Shown here piece by piece: positions 55,851 to 63,904 of a DNA stretch of 64,000 bases. The stretch lies in NCBI GenBank assembly GCA_900319465.1, contig ONOL01000003.1:49552-113551 (forward strand). Reading direction: 5' to 3'. The stretch is from an uncultured Eubacteriales bacterium (GTDB lineage: Bacteria; Bacillota; Clostridia; Oscillospirales; Oscillospiraceae). The stretch's first letter is position 1, and each line of letters starts with the position of its first letter. A program made the position numbers and the translations under genes. The notes below the pieces were generated by a model that saw only the letters and a program-made list of their open reading frames with translations, made no database searches and had not been told where the DNA came from.

Positions 55851-55945
55851 GCCCGCTCTGTCCTTTGGCCTGAGAGATTCGGTCGAACCCGACCTTGCAC
55901 CTTCGGCACTCATGCAGCATGAGATTCTCCAGAGTTCCTCCGCCC
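55851..55945 (-). promoter_or_regulatory. Glycine riboswitch aptamer
   Basis: Minus-strand sequence shows the conserved glycine-aptamer blocks in order: CTCTGGAGAATCTC, TGCCGAAGGTGCAA, then ATCTCTCAGGCCAAAGGACAG with AGCGGG. I see only one such aptamer, so it is probably a singlet type. It controls the AGCS symporter through the terminator at 55785-55816. Confidence 0.9.
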
Positions 55946-56000
55946 CCAGTTTACAGTGTATTCTGGGGACATCAAAGGATATGTACTTGTTACGAAAGGC

Positions 56001-56029
56001 AATATAGCATATTGCACAGCAAATTGCAA
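56001..56029 (-). promoter_or_regulatory. Promoter of the riboswitch-symporter transcript
   Basis: Minus strand TTGCAA (56029-56024) and TATATT (56006-56001) with a 17-base spacer. The transcript would start near 55994, giving a leader of about 230 nt. Confidence 0.65.
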
Positions 56030-56075
56030 TAGGGATTTAGCGAATTAAACAAAAAAATCCGAATTTCACAGTCGT

Positions 56076-56504
56076 TCAGTTTTTCCCGGTCGAGCCGAAG
56101 CCGCCGCGGCTCACGCTTCGCAGGTGCTCTACGGTCTCCAGCTCGAAATCGGGCTGTTTCTCCACGATACGGAACTGGCAGATCCTGTCGTTCTTGCGGA
56201 TCAGCGTGTCCCGCGCGGCATAGACGGGAAGCCGCCACTCATCCTCCTCGCCGCAGAAGGAATTGTCGATGATGCCGAAGCTGTTGGATACGAGGATCCC
56301 GAAATTCTTGAAGGTGCTGCTGCGCGGCGCCACGTGCGCCTCGTAACCCTCCGGCAGGATCATCCCGACGCCGAGACGGATATAGCCACAGTCCCCCGCC
56401 TTCATCTCCACGGTCTCGGCAGCGCGCAGGTCGATCCAGTCCCCTTTCTCGATCTTCTCCACCGGCGTGATATCCTTTACAAAATATTTGATATAGACCT
56501 TCAT
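56076..56504 (-). CDS. dut: dUTP diphosphatase
   Basis: A 142-aa trimeric-type dUTPase. Motifs are DLRAAE, HVAPRSSTFKNFG, NSFGIIDNSFCG, RICQFRIVE and the C-terminal P-loop-like RGGFGSTG, which closes over the nucleotide. The EEDEW insert after motif 3 and MK start are typical of clostridial forms. The ATG at 56504 follows AAGGAGAAGG. Confidence 0.95.
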   Translation of the reverse strand: MKVYIKYFVKDITPVEKIEKGDWIDLRAAETVEMKAGDCGYIRLGVGMILPEGYEAHVAPRSSTFKNFGILVSNSFGIIDNSFCGEEDEWRLPVYAARDTLIRKNDRICQFRIVEKQPDFELETVEHLRSVSRGGFGSTGKN

Positions 56505-56590
56505 AGCCTTCTCCTTGACGAACAATGATCAAAAGTGTAAAATTCTATCAGATGTTAACGGAAGTATACCATAAAAAGGAGGAACTATCC

Positions 56591-57532
56591 ATGCCAAGTT
56601 TTCAGGATTTCACTTATCTTTCCAGCAACGGCAAAACGCGGATTCACGCGCGCAAATGCATTCCCGACGGCGCGCCGAGGGCGGTGATCCAGATCGTGCA
56701 CGGCATCGCCGAGCACATCAACCGCTATGACGACTTTGCCCGCTTCCTCGCCGAGCACGGCTTTGTGGCCGTCGGCGAAGACCACCTCGGCCACGGGCAG
56801 ACCGCCGAAACCAAAGAGGATCTCGGCTTCTTCGCTGAGGAGGACGGCTGGAACTGCGTAGTAAACGATCTCAATCTTCTGCGGGATCAGATGCACGGGG
56901 AATATCCCGACCTGCCCTACCTCTTCTTCGGCCACAGCATGGGCAGCTTCCTGGTGCGCACCTACCTCATCCGCTTCCCCGACAAGTATGACGCCGCCAT
57001 CATCAGCGGTACCGGCCAGCAGAGCCCCGCTCTCGTTCTGGGCGGGCTTGCCGCCGCGCAGTTCCTGGTCAGATCCAAGGGGGCGCGCGCCGACGGGCAG
57101 GTGCTCAACGACATGGCCTTCGGCACCTACTGCAAACGCATTCCCGACGCCCGCACGACGAGCGACTGGGTGAGCCGGGACCGGGAGACCGTAGACAAAT
57201 ATCTTGCCGACCCGCTCTGCGGCTTCGTCGCCAAGGTCGGGCTGTTTCGCGATATGATGAGCGGCATCCGTTTCATCAGCAGCCAGAAAAACATCGACCG
57301 GATGAACAAGGAGGCGCCCGTCTACTTCATGTCCGGCGAAGAGGATCCCGTCGGCGATTACGGCGCCGGTGTGGAAAGGGCGTACCGCGCCTTCTGCCGC
57401 GCCGGGCTCAAGGACGTGATGATCCGCCTCTATCCCGGCGGGCGGCACGAGATGCTCAACGAGATCAACCGCGAGGACGTCTACCGCGATATTCTCAACT
57501 GGCTCGAATCCAAAATGGGAAAAATTTCATAA
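56591..57532 (+). CDS. Alpha/beta hydrolase, lysophospholipase/monoglyceride lipase-like
   Basis: A 313-aa hydrolase. The oxyanion-hole region is VIQIVHGIAEHINRY, GEDHLGHGQ follows, the nucleophile is Ser116 in FFGHSMGSF, the acid is probably in MSGEEDPVGDYG, and the catalytic His is in YPGGRHEMLNE. The HGxxEHxxRY start is typical of the Hydrolase_4 (monoacylglycerol lipase) group. The ATG follows AAAGGAGGA. No partner genes are adjacent. Confidence 0.9.
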   Translation: MPSFQDFTYLSSNGKTRIHARKCIPDGAPRAVIQIVHGIAEHINRYDDFARFLAEHGFVAVGEDHLGHGQTAETKEDLGFFAEEDGWNCVVNDLNLLRDQMHGEYPDLPYLFFGHSMGSFLVRTYLIRFPDKYDAAIISGTGQQSPALVLGGLAAAQFLVRSKGARADGQVLNDMAFGTYCKRIPDARTTSDWVSRDRETVDKYLADPLCGFVAKVGLFRDMMSGIRFISSQKNIDRMNKEAPVYFMSGEEDPVGDYGAGVERAYRAFCRAGLKDVMIRLYPGGRHEMLNEINREDVYRDILNWLESKMGKIS

Positions 57533-57539
57533 ACGCGCG

Positions 57540-57570
57540 AGTCCCTCCCGTGAACGCGGGAGGGACTTTC
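57540..57570. terminator. Terminator between convergent hydrolase and rsbW-like genes
   Basis: Perfect 11-bp stem (57540-57550 with 57557-57567) followed by TTCG. It lies after the hydrolase stop and can also serve the minus-strand rsbW-like gene. Confidence 0.55.
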
Positions 57571-57641
57571 GTATCGTTTTTGCCCTGCCGCGCATGGACG
57601 GAAGCAGCGAATGCCTCCTCTGCATACAGAAGGGGCGCATC

Positions 57642-58049
57642 TCAGATCCGTTTTTCCATCGCGAGGAGGTTCTGCCCGTCCCGGTGCTCGTAAGACACCG
57701 TGTCCATGGTCTTCTTAACCATATAGATACCGAGGCCGCCGACCTCCCGTTCCTCCGCGGGGAGCGTGATATCGGGGTCTGCCCGCTGCAGAGGATCGTA
57801 GGGAACGCCGGAATCCGAGAAGCGGATCCGCGCACAGCGCGGCTCGCCGCCGATCTCGATCCCGATCCCGGCCTCTCCGACTCCCGGGGCATAGGCATAG
57901 CTCGCGATGTTGACGAAAATCTCCTCCACCGCGACGTCGATCTGCATCCGGGTCTTCATCGGGCAGCCCGCCGCTTCGAGTTCTTCATCCACAAACGCGA
58001 GAACCCGATCCAGATATTCCACTTTTGCTTCGATCGTCAGTTTTTTCAT
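57642..58049 (-). CDS. RsbW/SpoIIAB-type ATP-binding protein (anti-sigma kinase)
   Basis: A 135-aa GHKL ATPase. The N box is VEEIFVNIASYAY, the G1 box FSDSGVPYDP and the G2 box GGLGIYMVKKTMD. Such proteins bind a sigma factor or other target and phosphorylate an STAS antagonist. The STAS protein is encoded 61 nt upstream. No sigma gene is adjacent, so the target could be elsewhere. Confidence 0.9.
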   Translation of the reverse strand: MKKLTIEAKVEYLDRVLAFVDEELEAAGCPMKTRMQIDVAVEEIFVNIASYAYAPGVGEAGIGIEIGGEPRCARIRFSDSGVPYDPLQRADPDITLPAEEREVGGLGIYMVKKTMDTVSYEHRDGQNLLAMEKRI

Positions 58050-58110
58050 GGGCCCTCCCGTCGCGCGAAGCCGCGCATCGCCATACAGTCCTCCGCAGCC
58101 GGACGGCGGA

Positions 58111-58410
58111 TCATTCGATGGTCAGAATATCGCAGAAGCCTGTCACGTCGAGGATCTCCCGAATCACGTCGTTGACGCCGCAAAGCTTCATGCTCCCCTG
58201 CCGGTTCATGATCTTCTGCGCGCCGAGCAGAACGCGCAGGCCGGCCGACGAGATATACTCCAGGCCGGAGAAGTCCAGCACCAGTTCGGTAACCCCGGCG
58301 ATCGCGCCCTTGAGTGCCTCTTCCAGATTCGGCGAGGTCGAAGTGTCCAGCCTGCCGTCGAGCGCGACGGTCAGCTTGCCGCCTTCCTGATTCATCTTGA
58401 TATCCAGCAT
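58111..58410 (-). CDS. STAS-domain anti-sigma factor antagonist (RsbV-like)
   Basis: A 99-aa single STAS domain. The phosphorylation region is LDFSGLEYISSAGLRVLLGA; Ser55 is the likely phosphosite by alignment with SpoIIAA. The ATG follows GGAGG. It forms a partner-switch pair with the ATPase at 57642 and may be dephosphorylated by the RsbU-like phosphatase at 18444-20078. Confidence 0.92.
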   Translation of the reverse strand: MLDIKMNQEGGKLTVALDGRLDTSTSPNLEEALKGAIAGVTELVLDFSGLEYISSAGLRVLLGAQKIMNRQGSMKLCGVNDVIREILDVTGFCDILTIE

Positions 58411-58638
58411 TGTGGTTCCTCCGTTTCCGTTTCGTTCAGACGAAAAGCGCTGCGCGCCGCAGGCTTTCGGTTCTTGTTGCAATTTTATCACATCGGCGCG
58501 CGTTTGCATAGGGCGACTTTTCTTTTTCTTATCCGCACCGGGATCGCAGGGGTTGCCCGCCGCACTGTTTGTATACTTTTCCCAATGTTTTCCTACGGAT
58601 AAGCCGCGAGATTTAGTGATGAGCCGCCGAATTTTTGT

Positions 58639-58667
58639 TTTACAAACACTCGAAGATGTAGTATAGT
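58639..58667 (+). promoter_or_regulatory. Sigma-A-type promoter of the CofE-like gene
   Basis: TTTACA (58639-58644) and TATAGT (58662-58667) with a 17-base spacer. The rest of the gap at 58411-58704 shows no gene. Confidence 0.65.
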
Positions 58668-58689
58668 ACTTGGGTAAAAAAACTATACT
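58660..58689 (+). repeat. Inverted repeat covering the -10 box and start of transcription
   Basis: AGTATAGT (58660-58667) and ACTATACT (58682-58689) are perfect inverted copies with a 14-base spacer. The left arm contains the -10 box. It could be an operator or a leader hairpin. Confidence 0.45.
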
Positions 58690-58704
58690 TAGAGGTGTTG
58701 CTTT

Positions 58705-59898
58705 ATGAGCCGTATGGTTGGTACCGTTTCCCGCGGCGTCCGCGCTCCCATCATCCGCGAGGGAGACGATCTGAAGACGATCGTCACCGATTCCGTGCTG
58801 GAAGCCGCCCGTCAGGAAGGCTTCGCGCTCCGCGACCGCGACGTGGTCGCCATGACCGAGGCCATCGTCGCCCGCGCGCAGGGAAACTACGCTACTGTGG
58901 ACGATATTGCCGCCGACGTCAGGGAAAAGCTCGGCGGTGAGACCGTTGGCGTCATCTTCCCCATCCTCAGCCGCAACCGCTTTGCCATCTGCCTGCGCGG
59001 TATCGCCAAGGGCGCGAAGAAGATCATTCTCATGCTCTCCTACCCCTCCGACGAGGTGGGCAACCATCTGATCGACTGGGACGCGCTTGACAGCAAGGGC
59101 GTCGATCCCTACCGCGACGTGCTGAGCCTTGAGAAATACAGGGAGCTCTTCGGCTACAACAAGCACCGCTTTACCGGCGTGGATTACGTGGATTACTATT
59201 CCGGGCTGATCCGGGAAGCCGGCGCCGAGGTGGAGGTCGTCTTTGCCAACGACGCCCGCCAGATCCTCAGCTACACCAAAAACGTGATCCACTGCGATAT
59301 TCACACCCGCGCGCGTACAAGCCGCATCCTCAAAGCCGCCGGCGGCGAGCGCGTTTTCGGCCTGGACGAGATCATGACCGCCTCCGTCAACGGCAGCGGC
59401 TACAACGAAAAGTACGGCCTGCTGGGCTCCAACAAGGCCACCGAGGACAAGGTCAAGCTCTTCCCGCGCGACTGCCAGGACCTGGTCGAGGCCATCCAGA
59501 AGGAGCTGCTGGAAAAGACCGGCAAGCACATCGAGGTCATGGTCTACGGCGACGGCGCCTTCAAGGACCCCATCGGCAAGATCTGGGAGCTGGCCGACCC
59601 CGTGGTCTCTCCCGCCTATACCGCGGGCCTGGAGGGCACGCCCAACGAGCTCAAGCTGAAGTATCTGGCCGATAACGACTTTGCCGCGCTCTCCGGCGAG
59701 GCGCTGCGTGAGGCCATCAAGGGCGAGATCGCCAAGAAAGACGGCGACCTCGTCGGCCAGATGGTTTCCGAAGGCACCACCCCCCGCCGCCTGACCGACC
59801 TGATCGGTTCCCTCTGCGATCTGACCTCCGGCTCCGGCGATAAAGGTACGCCTATCGTGCTGATCCAGGGCTATTTCGACAACTATACCGCGGAATAA
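58705..59898 (+). CDS. Coenzyme F420-0:L-glutamate ligase-like protein (CofE family)
   Basis: A 397-aa cytoplasmic protein. It resembles the CofE/FbiB ligase family: VRAPIIREGDDLKTIV, LRDRDVVAMTEAIVARAQGN (the family's GDVxVI.qKIVSkaEG), FPILSRNRFAICLRGIAKG, and a GYNEKYGLLGSNKATEDKVK segment. True CofE adds glutamate to F420-0. No other F420 gene is visible here, and Oscillospiraceae-type bacteria are not known to make F420, so another acceptor is likely. The ATG follows AGAGGTG. It is a single gene with promoter and terminator. Confidence 0.82.
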   Translation: MSRMVGTVSRGVRAPIIREGDDLKTIVTDSVLEAARQEGFALRDRDVVAMTEAIVARAQGNYATVDDIAADVREKLGGETVGVIFPILSRNRFAICLRGIAKGAKKIILMLSYPSDEVGNHLIDWDALDSKGVDPYRDVLSLEKYRELFGYNKHRFTGVDYVDYYSGLIREAGAEVEVVFANDARQILSYTKNVIHCDIHTRARTSRILKAAGGERVFGLDEIMTASVNGSGYNEKYGLLGSNKATEDKVKLFPRDCQDLVEAIQKELLEKTGKHIEVMVYGDGAFKDPIGKIWELADPVVSPAYTAGLEGTPNELKLKYLADNDFAALSGEALREAIKGEIAKKDGDLVGQMVSEGTTPRRLTDLIGSLCDLTSGSGDKGTPIVLIQGYFDNYTAE

Positions 59899-59922
59899 TC
59901 CTCCCTGTCACAGAAACGACTG

Positions 59923-59953
59923 AGCTCGGCGCTTTCCGGCGCCGAGCTTTTTA
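59923..59953 (+). terminator. Terminator of the CofE-like gene
   Basis: Perfect 10-bp GC-rich stem (59923-59932 with 59939-59948) followed by five T residues. Confidence 0.88.
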
Positions 59954-60020
59954 CAAAGATTTTACAGGTCGTTCACCGTTTCTTCAGCAAATTTTTCGCG
60001 GCCTGTGGTATTATTATGTC

Positions 60021-60220
60021 AACAAGACAGTACGAACTTCGATGATGCGATTCTCCGATGCCGCGGCCTTGCCGCGGATACGCCTACGGAGAACATGGAA
60101 GGGATTCTTAGATTCACTTGAGCGTAGCCCAAACGGCGGGCTGCGCTCAAGACCATTTTCCGGACCGGTCCCGCCGTGCGGCGAACACAACGAGCCGCCG
60201 GTTTTCGCCGGCGGCTCGTC
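60021..60220 (+). ncRNA. Candidate structured noncoding RNA, family not identified
   Basis: The gap 59954-60229 has no gene but holds strong nested structure. Hairpin 1: TTCTCCG (60051-60057) pairs with CGGAGAA (60087-60093), enclosing CCGCGGC/GCCGCGG (60061-60067 with 60071-60077). After a 23-base linker, hairpin 2 pairs 60117-60130 with 60138-60151 over 14 positions with one G-U. A terminator-like stem (60191-60218) closes the region. An extended -10 box (TGGTATTAT, 60006-60014) lies just upstream, though no good -35 is seen. Orientation and ends are estimates. I could not match it to 6S, SRP or tmRNA; an uncommon family such as raiA cannot be excluded. Confidence 0.5.
60191..60218. terminator. 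Terminator-like hairpin between the candidate RNA and obg
   Basis: Perfect 11-bp stem (60191-60201 with 60208-60218, loop TTTTCG), 11 nt past the obg stop codon. T tracts are weak on both strands (TTGTGTTC on the minus strand). Confidence 0.6.
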
Positions 60221-60229
60221 GCTGATTGT

Positions 60230-61513
60230 TTATTCTTTATACTCGAACATCAGGTCGTACATGCTGACGGTGTCGCCGTCCCGGACGCCCATCTGCTCCA
60301 TGCGCTCGAACACGCCCGCTTCCCGCAGGACGCGGTCAAAGTACATGCGGCTCTCGTAGTCGGAGAAGTTGACGGTCGCCACAAGGCGCTGCAGCCACGG
60401 GCCCTCGACGATCCACAGATCGTCGTCGTGCAGGATGCTCAGCTCCTCGGAGGTGTCCACCGTGGGCTCGGGCGGCACGTAATCCGCATCGTAATAGACA
60501 ACCGGCGGCAGCGTCGCAAGCAGGCGGGCGCACTCCCGGACGAGCTCACGCGTACCCACGTGCGTTGCGGCGCTCATCTCGAAAAAAGGATACCCCTGCC
60601 CCTGCGCGTGAGACTTCAGGCGCTCAATGTTTTCCCGGTCATCCCCCAGCAGGTCGCACTTGTTCGCGACCACGAGCTGCGGCCGCTCGGCAAGCTCGGG
60701 ATTATACTCCCTGAGCTCCGCGTTGATGGCCTCGAAATCCTCGATCGGGTCCCGCCCCTCGCTGCCGGATACGTCGACCAGATGCAGCAGCAGGCGGCAA
60801 CGGTCGATATGACGCAGGAAATCATGTCCGAGTCCCGCGCCCTCGGACGCGCCTTCGATGATGCCGGGAATATCCGCCATGACGAAGGAGACGCCCTCGT
60901 CGACGTACACGACGCCGAGATTCGGGAACAGCGTGGTAAAGTGGTAGTTGGCGATCTTGGGATGCGCCTTGCTCACGACGGACAGGAGCGTGGACTTGCC
61001 GACGTTCGGAAAGCCGACCAGCCCCACGTCCGCCAAAAGCTTCAGCTCCAGCGTGATATCGTGGCTCTCGCCGGGCAGGCCGGGCTTGGCAAAGCGGGGC
61101 ACCTGCCTCGTCGGCGTGGCAAAATGCATATTGCCCCAGCCGCCGCGGCCGCCTTTCGCCGCCACCCAGCTTTTTCCGTCGGACATATCGTGCATGACGG
61201 CGCCGGTCACGGTGTCCCGCACCAGCGTGCCGCGCGGCACCTTGATGGTCAGCGTTTCGCCGTCCTTGCCGTAGCAGCGCTTGCCCATGCCGTTTGCGCC
61301 GTTGCCGGCGACATATTTGCGCTTGTAGCGGAAGTCCATCAGTGTGGACATGTTGTCGTCCACCATGAAAACGACGTCGCCGCCCCGGCCGCCGTCGCCC
61401 CCGTCGGGGCCGCCAGCCGCGATGTACTTCTCCCTGTGGAACGCGACCGCGCCGTCCCCGCCTTTGCCGGCGTGGACGCTGATGCGCGCTTTATCAACGA
61501 ATGCGGATGCCAT
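60230..61513 (-). CDS. obg: Obg GTPase (CgtA)
   Basis: A 427-aa ribosome-associated GTPase. The glycine-rich Obg fold (about 1-158) has GGPDGGDGGRGGDVV. The G domain has GFPNVGKSTLLSVV, DIPGIIEGASEGAG and NKCDLL. The C-terminal OCT domain (about 345-427) is present, as in Firmicutes. The start at 61513 gives MASAFVDKARISVHAGKGGD. It follows rplU-rpmA, the usual place, but a terminator separates them. Confidence 0.97.
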   Translation of the reverse strand: MASAFVDKARISVHAGKGGDGAVAFHREKYIAAGGPDGGDGGRGGDVVFMVDDNMSTLMDFRYKRKYVAGNGANGMGKRCYGKDGETLTIKVPRGTLVRDTVTGAVMHDMSDGKSWVAAKGGRGGWGNMHFATPTRQVPRFAKPGLPGESHDITLELKLLADVGLVGFPNVGKSTLLSVVSKAHPKIANYHFTTLFPNLGVVYVDEGVSFVMADIPGIIEGASEGAGLGHDFLRHIDRCRLLLHLVDVSGSEGRDPIEDFEAINAELREYNPELAERPQLVVANKCDLLGDDRENIERLKSHAQGQGYPFFEMSAATHVGTRELVRECARLLATLPPVVYYDADYVPPEPTVDTSEELSILHDDDLWIVEGPWLQRLVATVNFSDYESRMYFDRVLREAGVFERMEQMGVRDGDTVSMYDLMFEYKE

Positions 61514-61595
61514 GTTTCTACCCCCTTGAATCGCGCCCTGCGTTTGAGAGAAACACACTTTTCTCCTCGGGCATGAACGGTAAGCGCTCAGCGTG

Positions 61596-61626
61596 AAAAA
61601 ATGCCGGACGTCCGTCCGGCATTTTT
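61596..61626 (-). terminator. Terminator after rpmA
   Basis: Perfect 13-bp stem (61596-61608 with 61614-61626) with A/T outer ends that give a T run on the minus strand, 8 nt past the rpmA stop. Read-through may still supply obg. Confidence 0.7.
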
Positions 61627-61634
61627 ACGGTCAT

Positions 61635-61898
61635 TTACTGAGCGATTTCTTCGTAAACAGAGACCTTCTTGCGGTCCTTGCCCATGCGCTCGAACTTCAC
61701 AGTGCCGTCCACGAGGGCGAACAGCGTGTCGTCCTTCCCCTTGCCCACGTTGGTGCCCGGGTGGATCTTGGTTCCGCGCTGTCTGACAAGGATGTTGCCG
61801 GCCAGGACGAACTGACCGTCGGCTCTCTTGGCGCCAAGACGCTTCGACTCGGAGTCGCGGCCGTTCTTGGTAGAACCCATACCTTTTTTATGTGCCAT
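61635..61898 (-). CDS. rpmA: 50S ribosomal protein bL27
   Basis: An 87-aa ribosomal protein starting [20 protein letters not shown]. It lacks the N-terminal extension (LQFFASKKG type) that most Firmicute bL27 proteins carry and that the Prp protease removes. In agreement, no prp (ysxB) gene lies between rplU and rpmA; the gap is only 42 nt. The ATG follows GGAGG. Confidence 0.97.
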   Translation of the reverse strand: MAHKKGMGSTKNGRDSESKRLGAKRADGQFVLAGNILVRQRGTKIHPGTNVGKGKDDTLFALVDGTVKFERMGKDRKKVSVYEEIAQ

Positions 61899-61940
61899 TT
61901 AGGTTACACCTCCATTAGTCAAAATCAGTTGCGGAATAGA

Positions 61941-62255
61941 TCAAGCGTTGATGGCTTCGATCTGGACCTTGGTATAAGGCTGACGGTGGCCCTGGGTACG
62001 ACGATAACCCTTTTTGGGCTTCATCTTGTACACGCGGACCTTGGCGCTCTTGCCGCTCTTCACCACGTTGGCGGTGACGGAAGCGCCCTCGATGACAGGA
62101 GCGCCGAAAACGGCGGTCTCTCCATCGACGACGGCCAGAACCTGGTCAAACTTCACGGACTCGCCGGCAGCGACGTCCAGCTTTTCGATGAAGATCACAT
62201 CTCCCTCAGCGACACGGTACTGCTTGCCGCCGGTCACGATAACAGCATGCTTCAT
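61941..62255 (-). CDS. rplU: 50S ribosomal protein bL21
   Basis: A 104-aa ribosomal protein: [20 protein letters not shown] at the start and [20 protein letters not shown] near the end. The start at 62255 follows GAGGGAGG. It is the first gene of rplU-rpmA behind a strong promoter; the ~75-nt leader may carry L21 autoregulation, not proven here. Confidence 0.97.
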   Translation of the reverse strand: MKHAVIVTGGKQYRVAEGDVIFIEKLDVAAGESVKFDQVLAVVDGETAVFGAPVIEGASVTANVVKSGKSAKVRVYKMKPKKGYRRTQGHRQPYTKVQIEAINA

Positions 62256-62337
62256 AAATGATTTCCTCCCTCTTTTCAGGACTCGCTCTGGGGGTGAAGA
62301 CATGGCTTACTTGATACCCCTTCAATGCGGCCCTAAT

Positions 62338-62366
62338 AAGATACCATGGAAAAGCGGCATTGTCAA
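62338..62366 (-). promoter_or_regulatory. Sigma-A-type promoter of rplU-rpmA
   Basis: Minus strand TTGACA (62366-62361, perfect) and TATCTT (62343-62338) with a 17-base spacer. Confidence 0.7.
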
Positions 62367-62473
62367 CAATTTTTCTCGGAATATTTCTGCTTTTTTCTGA
62401 AAAAGCTTGCGATTTCCTGCTTTTCAGATCACAGCATTTTTGCTGAAGCAAAATGCTCGGCGGCTGAAGCACA

Positions 62474-62504
62474 GTCAAAAAGTCCCCTCAAGGGACTTTT
62501 TGAC
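62474..62504 (-). terminator. Terminator downstream of the lipoprotein gene
   Basis: Perfect 13-bp stem (62474-62486 with 62492-62504) with a run of five T in the distal arm on the minus strand. Confidence 0.65.
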
Positions 62505-62510
62505 AAGCGG

Positions 62511-62540
62511 AACGGGGCGGTCTTTCGAAACCGCCCCGTT
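62511..62540. repeat. 11-bp GC-rich hairpin
   Basis: Arms 62511-62521 and 62530-62540 pair perfectly. It lies 3 nt past the lipoprotein stop and just before the hairpin at 62474-62504 in the direction of transcription; the two together probably form the transcript end. Confidence 0.55.
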
Positions 62541-62543
62541 ATT

Positions 62544-63890
62544 TTATTCGTAGAACGTGAAGCCTTCGTCCATCAGGACCAGGCTCCCGTCCTCCCCGCT
62601 CTGCGTCAGCAGGCATCGGTGTATCCCGCCGTCCCCGCTTCGGTAGCTCAGGGCGACATTCGGCACGCTCTCCGGCAGCGTGAGCGTGAGCTGGACCCCG
62701 GCGTCCTGCATGCAGCTGCAGTGCCAGAGCGTCTCCTCCGTATAGAAGCGCTCAAGCTCTTCCACATATCCCACGCGGCTGAGTGTCACGTCGTATACGC
62801 ACGTGTCGCTCTTCAGGCAGAGCTGTTCGCCCGTATCGTCGATCATCACGATGTCAAGGATCGGAAAACTTCCCTCCTCGACCTGAGACATGGACAGGAA
62901 GGTGAAGCCGCCTTCGCCCTTCTTCTCCCCGATCCGCCATTTGGCGTCCAGCAGATCGCCCAGCTCCTCATAGGAAACCGAAAAGCTCTGGATACCTGCG
63001 GCATAGGGCGCAAGCTCGTAGAGCGTGGAGAAGAGGACCAGGCCCTCGTCATCCAGGTACCAGGAGCCCTCGCGCAGCAGGCGGGCGAAATTGCGCGGCC
63101 ATTCGCTCTCGTTCAGGAAGGAGGAGATCGCGGTCTTCATCTCTTCGTCATTCTTTGCCTGCTCGAGCATCTTCTGCACGACCAGGGCGGAGAACGCCTC
63201 ATAGTTGTCCGTAAGCTTGTCGAGCGTCAGCAGCTCGCCCGTCTCGGTATCGAAGACGTATGCGCTGCCAACATAGAGGCCGTGCGCGCCGCCGGTATAG
63301 GTACTGGTGTTGAAGAAGAGGCTCAGGACGCGGCCGTCAGCCCGTTGGACGCTGGCGTCGCGGCTGGAGGAAAACTCCAGAGGAAGCTCCGCACCCGTCT
63401 CTCGGACATAGCTGAAGTTGTCCAGCGCCTGCTCCAGCATGCCGTTAAAGCCGTCGGACGGCCCGTCACCGTAATCGTTGCCCGTGTAATAGCTCTCGTC
63501 CAGCCGTGCGATATATTCGTTGATCGCGTCGGCCGCGTCTTCCCTTCCGGGGATCGTCACATGCGGCGTCACGCAGGAGAAGCTCAGGATCTTCTGCTCG
63601 CCTTCCGCCGGATCGTACTCGTCCCGCACGGTTTTCGCAAAGTTCACCATCACGCATTGGCGCATCGCCTCGCTGTTGTCCACCGTCGGCGCGGGCTCCT
63701 CGCTGGGCTCCGGCTCCGGAGTCGGCGCAGGCGTCTCCTGCGGGGCGGGCTCTGGTTCGGTCTCCTCCGGCACGGGCGTTACCTGCGGCAGCGGCGGCAG
63801 CTCGACGTTTTTCAGCTTTTCCACCTGCGCGCAGGCGCCGAGGGCGAGCGTCATCGACAGCACCAGCAATAAGGTCAGGATTTTTTTCAT
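62544..63890 (-). CDS. Lipoprotein with DUF4163/DUF3298 domains
   Basis: A 448-aa exported lipoprotein. The signal peptide ends in LALGAC (Cys20), the lipobox. A Pro/Glu/Thr-rich linker (about 30-68) leads to a DUF4163-like part (ILSFSCVTPHVTIPGREDAA) and a DUF3298/RsiV-like part (STYTGGAHGLYVGSAYVFDT, ETGELLTLDKL). Similar domains occur in the anti-sigma factor RsiV, where they bind lysozyme, but this protein has no cytoplasmic anti-sigma region. The last part is family-unknown. The ATG at 63890 follows GGAAGAAC. Confidence 0.85.
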   Translation of the reverse strand: MKKILTLLLVLSMTLALGACAQVEKLKNVELPPLPQVTPVPEETEPEPAPQETPAPTPEPEPSEEPAPTVDNSEAMRQCVMVNFAKTVRDEYDPAEGEQKILSFSCVTPHVTIPGREDAADAINEYIARLDESYYTGNDYGDGPSDGFNGMLEQALDNFSYVRETGAELPLEFSSSRDASVQRADGRVLSLFFNTSTYTGGAHGLYVGSAYVFDTETGELLTLDKLTDNYEAFSALVVQKMLEQAKNDEEMKTAISSFLNESEWPRNFARLLREGSWYLDDEGLVLFSTLYELAPYAAGIQSFSVSYEELGDLLDAKWRIGEKKGEGGFTFLSMSQVEEGSFPILDIVMIDDTGEQLCLKSDTCVYDVTLSRVGYVEELERFYTEETLWHCSCMQDAGVQLTLTLPESVPNVALSYRSGDGGIHRCLLTQSGEDGSLVLMDEGFTFYE

Positions 63891-63904
63891 TGGTGTTCTT
63901 CCTT

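Noticed and set aside
55851-55968. Tandem glycine riboswitch
   Set aside because: Only one set of the GCCGAAGG and CAGG-AAAGGACAG blocks is present; the remaining leader is the terminator and a small CCCCAG/CTGGGG stem.
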